From contig JADGJT010000197.1 of the NCBI GenBank assembly GCA_027604005.1, positions 3,933 through 31,222 on the forward strand: 27,290 bases of DNA, written 5' to 3'. The notes under the pieces were generated by a model, which did no database searches, was not told the origin of the DNA, and saw only the letters and a program-made list of their open reading frames with translations. Below are positions 17,153-27,290 of the stretch, one piece after another. The stretch comes from Dinochytrium kinnereticum (Eukaryota; Chytridiomycota; Chytridiomycetes; Chytridiales; Chytridiaceae). Position numbers and translations under genes: made by a program. Each line of letters opens with the position of its first letter. Within the stretch, counting starts at the first letter, position 1.

Positions 17153-20100
17153 ATGGGAAAGAAGGATAAGGTGAAAGGGCATGCGATCGCCGCAGACAGC
17201 GCACGACTTGGCGGCATGCTGGCGGCATCGGGAGTGGCCGCTGGCGCTCACGGCCTCGCCTTCGGAGGATCCTCCATGCAGGTCGCTGCATTCAATATCG
17301 ATGATCACGCTCTTCCGGCAGATGCAAAAGTTGGCCCTGGCTTTGGATGAATGAATGCAGGCTGATGAAAATAAAAAAGGTCATATTCAAGCGTCTCTCC
17401 AAACGAGATTCAACCACAAAATTGAAAGCATCTGAGGACCTTCTGGCCCTTCTCCAGAACTGCCCTCCAGAGGATTTCGCTGGCATTCTTTCACTCTGGG
17501 TAATGGGATCGAGTTTTTTTCAATGTTCTAACCTGGTCCGCAGCCCCACTTTTTCAAAAAGCTCTATCTGGAGGAAGAGAGGCGTCTCCGCGAGAACACA
17601 TTTCAATGTCACAAGATCATCGTGTGCCAGAGTCGAAAGGCCCTTGCACCGATTCTCAAGGATATCGCCCCATACTGGCTTTATGCCCAATTTGATCCTG
17701 CAAAAGAAGTCTCACGGCTAGCATCGGAATCATTTCAGGTTCTTAATGGTGGCGTCGTTCTTCCTTTCTCATGGCATAATAGGAGGTGTTTCAAAAGAAA
17801 AAGGAGGAAGCGCTGTCGTTTTGCCAAAGCAGTATTCTCTCAAGTATTGCCGAGACTGTCGTAACAGGGACAGAAGAAACGATAAGTACTGTTAGCTCTC
17901 CAACTTTCCAATATCTAACGCTCTTCAGCTGATCCTCGATTTTCTTCTGAGGAGGAAAGAGCGTCCACTTTTAAGAGGGTTGTATCTTCATCAATACGGA
18001 CGCTTGCTTTTCTTCTAAGTTAAGCCTCTCCCATGCTATTATGCTAAACAATCTAGCTGAACTGCCCGATAGTGTCTTGGCAAAATGCCAAGTCGACTAT
18101 GACTACATTTTAGACAGCCCAGAGTTTTGGAAAAAGGTTCAATCGCCTTATGATGAAATCCGAAGAGCGTTGTACTTTCTTGTTAAGTCTATTGTTTCCA
18201 AAGGAAACGTTGTCATGCTCGAACATCGGGTGGAGACTATGCGGACCTACTTTTTGGAGTATTGCTTTTCCGAAAAATCGATTGGAAACTATCCTGAGTT
18301 ATGGGACGCCGTTCTGCTGTTGACGAATGCCTACCCGTCTGCTTGGTCCTCTGAAAAGCCGAACCCTTTCAGGCGCTTTTTAACTTTCTTGAAAAACTCA
18401 TGCTGGGGAACTGGCAAGATCTCTTATCCTGCAATTCTTCCATTGATATCTCGGATACCTACTGAGGTATTACAGTGTTTTCATCGCCTCTAATTGATAT
18501 GCAGATTCTTCTGCGAGAAGAGAAAGCTTTTTTTTCTGGCTTATGGCAACCACTAGCAAAGGGCACCATGGATGGAGATTTTGCAATCTTGCTAATGTCA
18601 TCATATTTGGAATCGTTCCTTTTTTTCATGGCCAGAGTACAGTGAGTCTTGCACAAAAATATTTCTTAAAAATAATCTAGCGCCCACACCACCATTTTGG
18701 AGAGGGATGGTTTGCTGGAAGTGTTGCTGCAGCCATACATTTCATTTTTCTTTTCCGAAGGATCTGTAATTAAATCTTTCCCGGAATTTCACTGAAATCT
18801 TTCCGTAGATTGGTTTAATATTGAAGAATCAACACATAGTCCAGCTTTGCGAAAGTTTACTCGGAAGCGCTGAAAAGCTATCGGATGGTTCTTATTTCCA
18901 GTCTAGCATCTACTTACTTCTTTTCAGATATTTTACCTTTGTTTTTCGAAAAGTGGATTGAAATCACTCAAACTGGTCTTTTCTCATTCATGGATCGGAA
19001 TTCCAAAAGTATGGAGCTTGAGCAGGTCCAGATTTTAAGCTCTCGCCTTGAGACTTTCGTCTCAACCTTTTACGAAAATGAGCGCAAGTACCCATCTCTT
19101 CATGTACAAAAACACTTTCTGCTTTCATTTCTAATTGATGAAGGTGCATATGCGAAGTGCTTCAAGAAGGATTCTTTCTCAGGGCTTTAAGCTCTTCAAG
19201 TCTTTTGATAAGCGTTTGTATCTTTTAAATCATTCATGCGGCTTATCATCACAAAGCTTACCGAGCGGTCTTTATAAAGATGGTTACTGGGTTATCTGGA
19301 GCCCTTGAATATGAATTAGCGAACGGCGTTGACAACTTTAGCGGAATATTTTTTGAGTTTCTAAATGATTATTTCTCGAACTCTTATTCTGCCGATGATG
19401 GTTTGGGAGCTCGCCTTTTGGACTTATCTCTCCTATGGCTTAACTGCCTCAAAGGAAAGCAAAGTGAACCACTTGCTTTCGTTACGGAGCTTTATGACAA
19501 AGTAATCGATGATATATCGGCTGTCACTCATTTAACAGACTTGGTAATTTTCACACAATTCACTTTTTTTTTCCTAACATACCTTAAGTTGGGCAAATCA
19601 AATCCAATTGAACTGGTACCTATTGCTGCACTTCAAAAACTCCTTACGAATATGTCGGTCAACCTGGCTAAAGATCCTTCATCAACGTCAAGCAGTAGAT
19701 TTATAGCAGTTGCCTTAGGTCTGCCAGAAGGTTTTCGAATATTCTTGAAAGCAAGCTTCTAATATACTATTGCGTTAGGCGTTCTTTTAGTCGGGAATGA
19801 AGAGAAAGATATGGCCCTATCACTCCTCCTTCCCGTTTGGGAGACGCTCGTTGCAAGTGTTCTTCAGCCCAGTAGCTTTACGAAGCCTGCCTCCGCTGTA
19901 GAGTTGCAGAATTTTTTGGATATTTTCGGATCTTTTGCTAGAGTGTATGGCAAAACGGAAAATTTTGGAATTCATATTCAAGAGTACCTGTCGATAGTCT
20001 TCAGACTATCGTTGCTGGCTGAGGTTGATGAGGAATTACATCAGATTTTTCAAAAGGCGTGGGAAGATGTGTTGCTATATGTCGATATCGAGAGTCATCT

Positions 20101-23100
20101 CTTCTTCTTATTGGATCGCACAATGCAAGGAGTGGCTTCCATGGACCTTAGGTTAGCTTAGTGATTCTCATTATAAATTTGTTTCTCTTAATCTATTTTT
20201 TTTGCTCTCTTCTGTAACAGAACTGCCGTGCAAAGCTTGAAGCGAATTTTGGATATTAGCGACAAGTCTTTCACCTATTTCTTTGAACTCTTTCCTAATC
20301 TGGATGAACTTCGGCGGCCATTCGTTCGACCGTCGTCCTCTTTTGCAGTTCTGGGCCCATTCCATGGTTTCCCCGCCGATGACGCCTTTGATAAGCCTAT
20401 AGACGTTGAACGTGACGCGGAGGGCCTTTCGTCTTACGAGAAATTCTCTTTGATCTTGTTTTCTCTATGCGCGGATGTTAGCTACGAGCGGTATATCTGG
20501 GTCATCAAGAAGCATAATGCTCTTCGCATTTTTTGGAACATGTGCTTTTATTCGCAAGTATGTGCTCAGGAGCTGAGCCTAGGCTATAGTATTCGGGATA
20601 AGATTGTCTCTGCCTCGATGGAGGAGATAAGTGTTTCTGATATCATGGAGAGCTTGGTCGATTTTACGGTTGCCAAGTTTGATCGTAGATACAGTGCTTC
20701 ATTGGAGGGTTCTATCTTTGGCCCTATCAATCCAGAGGAAGTCAAAGACGCCCCTTTCATTATCCAGGCCCTTCATTTGAGTGCTGAACTTGCAAAAGGA
20801 GGGGGCACTTTAGAGAATTTGGTTGCCACTCAGCTGATCAAAGGCGTTTTCTTACGTCTATCGAGCATGGGAGGGGACGTTGAAATTTATTCAAAGTCCT
20901 CACGGGCTGCCAAAACTGCAGGTATGGTCGCGCAACGATCTTTTTTTCACTTTTTTCTGAATCATCGTAGGTTTACCGTTGCTCGGACTCGGGATTTTGA
21001 GTTGCTTGAAGGATGTGCCCCACTTTTTGGTTAATGAGACTTTCACAACACTTCTCAATGAGCCTTTGCGATTGATAAGCAAATGGGTGAAATCTGATAT
21101 GACGTCGAACACATCACTAGTTTGCGACACACTTCGTAGTCTGGTGGTTTATCTGGATCTGTTCCTTGAAGATTCATGCGCAAGCCCCGCAAAAGACTGT
21201 ATCGATTTATCCCTTGGAAATCAAGCTTTGAAAAAATTGCGAGGATTGCTGGATGTTGAGAGCGTATCCACCTTGCCTTACGCGGTTGTGAAGTACTGTG
21301 TGGAAGTGTTCTTGAGATTTTTAAAACTGGAATGGGATTTGGATCTTAACTTTTGCAGATTCATCAGCTCGTTGATTAAGCAAATTGTAGAGGTACTTTA
21401 AACATGACTAAGGGGAAAGAAACTTAATATTCCAAGGTGGTTAATTTTTCAACCACAGACGGCGTGTTTCTCATCTACGCCTCAATTGAGCTTTTTAATG
21501 AGGCAAAGAATTTGGATATCTGGGAATCGTTTAGCTTAGTTGAAGGGGACATTCGAGTGAATGCAGTAAAGCATGCTCTCAATGCCCCCGACCTTGCAGA
21601 TACCAAGCTTGTTTCGACAACTACGATCGAGAAGTTCTTAAGGACTTTGCATGAAAGTTTCAAGGAAGATATTGACGCGACGGACTTGGATTTTGTATCC
21701 CCTCATGAGGTTTTGAATTGCCTTTTTGTGATTTTAAGAACTAAACGGTTGTAGATTACAAATCTCTTCTCCCTGGGAGGAGAGAATGCATGCAAAATCG
21801 CTTTCCAATTGTCCAACCTTTTATGTACTGCCAGCATAGAATCTCTTATTCTCAAGTTTGAGAAGGCTTCCATTTCCACGGAAAACGAAGCGCTAGAATT
21901 CTTACAGAAGCAAGATGAGTTTGGTACTCTTCAGACTTTCTTCGATCTGGCATCAGATATCAGCAAGTCATATAATCATGATCCTGAGGTAATAGCCTTT
22001 TTTAAAGTGATGGTGAACTCAATATACATTTCCGTGTTTTTCTTCCCAGATTTTACCCTATCGCTTCATTCTGCTATGGCTCCTTTCACTAAATCGCATC
22101 GAGATTATGGTAAGGAAAAGTGCAGATAATGAAAAATTAACCAATTGTAAAGTCATTCGACTTAAAACGGTTACTGCTTGTTCACTTGCGGAAACGAGAG
22201 GAACTTCTGGCAGAAGCCATTGAATACATTCTATATCATCTAAACGTGGGCACATCGTCAAAACCAGTTGATATCTCGCCTTGGGATGTTGATACAATTG
22301 AGATCTTAGGTAAGAAAACCGTTTCGTTCTGTTTATGCTAAGCGGGTTGCAGAGTTCGATCCTGAGTCCCTTAATGCCATTCCGCTTCTATGCGCCCATT
22401 TCTTCCTGAAACTTTTGCGAGTTCTGCCCAATATGGTGCGAAACTACTGGTCTAACTGCAGGAGCCGTCAGAGGGCACTAGCAATGGAGAGGTATTGCGT
22501 TTTGAGGAAGCATTGAAGCTAATGCGGCGGCTATAGCTACACGGAAAAGTACTTCTCTTCAATCGTAGTTTCAAGTGAATTGGAAAAGGTTCAATCTATG
22601 GGATCTTCCCAATTAGAATCGCTGGAGGTGAAAATATCACGGACTGCCGGCGAGGTCACTGGAATTTACGTGATGGATGACGCTTCGGTTGATGTTGTTT
22701 TGAAATTCCCTCCATGCTATCCTCTTCGTCAGCTTGAAGTCGAAAGCAGGTCCGGCGGAAGACTGATAGGAATAACCGATTCTCGATGGAGATCCTGGCT
22801 TCTCTCAGTGAGCATCATGGCACAAAATAGCTCAACGCTGGATGCTCTTCTTTTGTTTCAGAAGAACATCACCCTCCATTTTGAAGGGAAGGAAGACTGC
22901 GCTATCTGTAGGTGATGTTACAGCGGATGCAGTCATTGATGTTATTGCCAGGTTATTCTGTTGTTGGCGTTATTGATAGAACGCTGCCTTCCAAAACCTG
23001 CAAGACCTGCAAGAATTATTTCCATGCCTCTTGTCTGTACAAGGTAAGCGACCGAGCAGTTGTTTTCTCGCATTTAACGACGTCTCCAGTGGTTCAAGTC

Positions 23101-23143
23101 GAGCAATCAGTCCAGCTGTCCCCTGTGCAGAAATATTTTCTAG
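17153..23143 (+). CDS. LTN1: E3 ubiquitin-protein ligase listerin (ribosome-associated quality control)
   Basis: Twenty-three exons: 17153-17329, 17380-17499, 17544-17738, 17783-17885, 17929-18018, 18057-18466, 18505-18641, 18681-18765, 18809-18887, 18928-19143, 19257-19543, 19589-19730, 19779-20151, 20221-20921, 20971-21392, 21437-21709, 21755-21988, 22050-22109, 22153-22309, 22353-22491, 22537-22907, 22952-23043, 23090-23143; 4917 nt, 1638 aa, in line with the family (about 1560-1770). N-terminal landmark: MGKKDKVKG then FKRLSKRDSTTKLKA. The middle is HEAT-like helices. C-terminus: RWD-like region, then a C4HC3 RING: Cys1588, Cys1591, Cys1607, Cys1610, His1615, Cys1618, Cys1631, Cys1634, with FHASCLYKWF typical of listerin. 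Known role: ubiquitinates stalled nascent chains on 60S subunits. The long intron 19144-19256 is the weakest junction. Confidence 0.95.
19544..19588 (+). other. 45-nt LTN1 intron with no in-frame stop
   Basis: The donor is GACTTG|GTAATT, the acceptor CCTTAAG, with a CTAAC branch word (19573-19577). Length is a multiple of three and reads through without a stop, so retention would insert 15 hydrophobic residues (LVIF to FFFLTYLK-like) rather than truncate. Confidence 0.75.
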
Positions 23144-23175
23144 TCCGCAGTCTGCCGGACAATCCGCAAAATAAT

Positions 23176-23181
23176 AATAAA
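23176..23181 (+). terminator. Probable LTN1 poly(A) signal, upstream of the helicase start
   Basis: AATAAA within ataataataaaccc, 33 nt after the LTN1 stop and only 21 nt before the next gene's ATG. If used, cleavage would fall in or near the helicase 5' coding region. Confidence 0.45.
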
Positions 23182-23202
23182 CCCGTAACTCACCCCCGTC
23201 GA

Positions 23203-25791
23203 ATGGAGGACATCCAGCGAGTGCGGAGAGGATTGCCGATTTATCAACATCGCGATGAGCTTTTGAAGGCTGCCGAGGAGTTCCAGATATTGATTGTGGT
23301 TGGAGACACCGGTTTGCATCCAGACTCAAAGAGATCAATCAACCAACAACTTACAAGGATCGGGGAAGACAACCCAGTTTCCCCAGTACCTGTTCGAGGA
23401 GAATGATTCGCGGCGCATCCTGGTCACCCAGCCACGGCGGATAGCAGCTGTTTCCGCTGCAACTCGAGTTGCGGAAGAAACTAATACAAGGCTGGGTGGA
23501 TCTCTGGTGGGATACTCCATCCGTTTTGAATCCGTCAAGTCGCCTGATACCAAGATAGTCTACATGACGGATGGAACTCTGCTTAGGACTGCGGCATCAA
23601 CAGATCCCACGTTGAAGACGATTGCGGATGTTGTGGTTCTCGATGAGGCTCATGAGCGGTCTTTGGAGACAGATGTGCTCTTTGGGCTTCTGAGGCGAGC
23701 ATGCCGAGAGAGGCCTGACCTTCGGCTCGTGGTTATGTCTGCGACGCTTAACGTGGACAAGTTCTCGGCATTCTTTGATGAGGCACCGGTGTATGTCATC
23801 CCGGGGCGCATGTTTAAAGTCGACATCTTTTACGCCAGGAAGTCAAAGATGGCCTCGCTCAAGTCATCCTTTATCCAGAAAGCAGTTGATACCGTCATGC
23901 AGGTTCACAAGACTGAAGAGCCGGGAGATATGTAAGCTTGATGAAGGCCTTTCCCCAGCATTTTTGTTCTCACCCTAGATAGTCTCGTTTTTCTCACTGG
24001 ACAGCAAGACATCGAAACAACGTGTAGGTTGATCAAAGCCGCGGAGGACGAGCTCAGGTCATCCGATATTCAGCATTTTCCGACCATTAGACATATTTCC
24101 CTTCATCCAATCTATTCCGCGCTCGACAGCCCCGAGCAGCGGACTGTGTTCAACCCTGCAAGGGAAGGATGCAGGAAGGTTATCGTTGCTACAAACATTG
24201 CGCAGACTTCAGTCACGATACCAGGAATACGTTATGTTGTTGACAGTGGCTTTGTGAAGGAGAAGTCATTTGATCCCAAAACTGGAGTTGACGCGCTACT
24301 TGTTGTTCCTGTCAGCAAAGCGGCTGCAACTCAAAGAGCTGGAAGAGCAGGAAGGTAAACTGCATTCATGAATTTCTTTTCTGCAATTTCTAAAGCTCCT
24401 GTGGGTCTCAGAACAACGACTGGTAAAGTCTTCCGACTTTATAGCAAGGAGGCATTTGACGCTCTAGATGAAGACACTACCCCTGAAATCCAAAGATCGT
24501 CTCTGCTAGGAACAATCCTTTCGCTCAAGAAATTCGGAATCAATGACGTCTTGCGCTTCGAATTCATTGACCCTCCTGACCCTGATCTGGTTATTGCAGC
24601 GCTCAAACAACTTTACCTGCTAGGTGCCTTTATATAATCTCTGCATTGATAGCTGAAACATTTGTGAAAGGTGCCCTTGACGATGACGGAAACCTGACAC
24701 CAACCGGCGATAAAATGGCCGAGTTCCCAACATCCCCTTTTATATCTCGAGCCCTCTTATCGGCATGCGAAACTCACGGATGTGGAAGAGAGTTCCTTAC
24801 CTTGGCCGCCATGCTTTCTAGTGAAGACCCGTATTTGTCTCCCAGAGGAGAAGATAAGAAGTCTGAGGCGGAGATCATCCACGCTCGCTTTGGTCATCCT
24901 TCTGGCGACCATCTGGCACTGATCCGGCTATACAACGCGTGGCGTGCCAGTGGGGAGGATACGCGGTGGTGCCGAGAGAGATACATTCGCGGTCGTGCAA
25001 TGCGCGCGGCCAGGAATGTTCGGGATCAGCTGGCTGATGTGGTTTCTAGGCTTAAGCTTGATACACGGTCCTGTTTAAAAGAGAGGGAAGGGGCGCCTCA
25101 GGCGCGGAGAAATGGAAGGCTTCTTCGAGACAGAGATCATGAGGAAGACGGTCCGTATGAGGATGTCTTGGATGACTTTGATCATGTGCCCATCTTGAGG
25201 TCCATCTGCTCTGGGTTCTTTGTCAATACCGCGAAAAGGCACCCTCAGCTCGCCTACTTCTACCATTACCTCAGCGCCAGTGGGTTATCCATCACCGACG
25301 ATGGGAGCAGCGGTAAGACGACCAAGAAGACCGAATCCTCAGCGCCGGAAAGCAACTCTGCACTCCTGTCACTCCACATCCACCCTTCATCCTGCCTTGC
25401 GAGCATCGGTTCCGGCAACTTGAGGGGCCTGGACTGGGTGGTTTACAATGACGTTCAGTTTGTCACTAGAGCCAATCTCCGTATCGCGAGCAGGATTGAC
25501 TTTTCTTGGGTTGAGGAGGGACTTCAGCGTGTGTCTCAGTGTCCTATTGAGCGGATCGCAAAGATTAAGGTGGAGGAGCCTGTGAAGCCGAGACGGGATT
25601 CCGCTGGTGGTGGGAAGAAGCGCAAGTCCAGCCTGGTCGCTGAAGGCGGAGAAGCCAACAAAAAGCCAGCAGTGGAAGCCAAGACGGAGCATGTGCCTGA
25701 GGCAGCGAAAGATGCGCCTGAGGACCGTGAGTCAAAGCGCGATGCGGCCAAGCTGAGGTACCTGGCGCGCAAGGGGTTGAGGGGCCGTTAG
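23203..25791 (+). CDS. DEAH-box RNA helicase (DHX33/DHX40/Prp43 class)
   Basis: Five exons: 23203-23311, 23358-23931, 23983-24354, 24412-24623, 24671-25791; introns 46-57 nt; 2388 nt, 795 aa. The sequence opens MEDIQRVRRGLPIYQHRDEL. Helicase motifs in order: I GDTGSGKTTQ (34-43, split by intron 1), Ia TQPRRIAAVSA, II DEAH (132-135), III SAT (164-166), IV LVFLTGQQDIE, V ATNIAQTSVTIPG, VI QRAGRAGR (345-352). Then the winged-helix/ratchet (HA2) region and the OB-fold (LSLHIHPSSCL) follow, and a Lys-rich tail (KKRKSS) suggestive of a nuclear or nucleolar location. Superfamily 2 DEAH helicases remodel snRNPs and pre-ribosomes with any NTP. Lack of an N-terminal extension argues against Prp2/16/22; DHX33 (rRNA synthesis/translation) is the closest by shape, but not certain. 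Motif I has Asp where most have Glu. The start lies 59 bp after the LTN1 stop. Confidence 0.9.
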
Positions 25792-25801
25792 ACGCGTAAT
25801 G

Positions 25802-25807
25802 AATAAA
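25802..25807 (+). terminator. Probable poly(A) signal of the helicase gene
   Basis: AATAAA in gaataaagaag only 10 nt after the TAG stop; implies a very short 3' UTR in the 189-bp gap before the isomerase gene. Confidence 0.5.
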
Positions 25808-25962
25808 GAAGCGTTGTTGACTTGAACCAATGCCAATGTTTAAATCGCGGAAAAAAAGAAACGAAAACGCGTTGTTGGTCATCGTGAGGTGTGGAGCGTG
25901 CTGTTTCGCGTTCTGAAATTTTCGAAATCTTTGAAATCACCAACCCATCGACCGCACCTTGA

Positions 25963-27290
<1,328 letters not shown>

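Noticed and set aside
21709..21760. In-frame TAG at about 21752 as a broken LTN1 gene
   Set aside because: It is the end of a 45-nt intron (GAG|GTTTTG, branch CTAAAC, acceptor TTGTAG); splicing restores PHE-ITNLFSLGG in frame.
25905..25945. gaaattttcgaaatctttgaaatc as a heat-shock element upstream of PGI1
   Set aside because: The GAA/TTC blocks are not spaced at the required 2-nt intervals for three consecutive units.

Overview
The window is nuclear DNA from a fungus. The evidence is short, dense introns (mostly 38-75 nt) with GT..AG ends and CTAAC/CTRAY branch-site words, a WSC-domain surface protein, a secreted S8 subtilase, and protein-coding genes of fungal/opisthokont type (RBM25, Aurora kinase, ING, listerin, PGI). 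Intron richness and the presence of an RBM25 orthologue fit an early-diverging (chytrid-like) fungus better than a yeast; that placement is inference. I see no prophage, plasmid, transposon, CRISPR, rRNA or tRNA.

Layout: (1) 88-2397, minus, RBM25-type splicing factor, 3' end outside the window, with an unusually long first intron made mostly of a 117-bp tandem repeat. (2) 2852-4853, minus, Aurora kinase in 8 exons. (3) 4854-5478, divergent promoter region carrying a 120-bp tandem duplication. (4) 5479-7338, plus, ING-family PHD protein in 13 exons, including 13-nt and 15-nt exons and an apparent 2-nt exon. (5) 8031-9213, plus, WSC-domain single-pass membrane protein. (6) 9214-11343, gene-poor, T-rich, with strong RNA-like hairpins. 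(7) 11344-12063, plus, unrecognised small basic protein with six exons, all introns in phase 0. (8) 12710-15641, minus, secreted subtilisin-like protease. (9) 15642-17152, no gene seen. (10) 17153-23143, plus, listerin (LTN1) E3 ligase, 23 exons. (11) 23203-25791, plus, DEAH-box RNA helicase starting only 59 bp after the LTN1 stop. (12) 25981-27290, plus, glucose-6-phosphate isomerase, cut by the window end.

Exon models were built by hand by matching splice sites, branch words, phase and family motifs; the summed coding lengths of all complete genes are multiples of three. The genes are mostly housekeeping: splicing, mitosis, chromatin reading, cell-wall sensing, ribosome quality control, RNA remodelling and glycolysis. 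I found no clear new multi-gene system. The most unusual points are the 2-nt exon that completes the PHD finger of the ING gene, the repeat-filled RBM25 intron, the duplicated Aurora/ING promoter, the structured segment near 10.0 kb, and the unrecognised gene at 11.3-12.1 kb.
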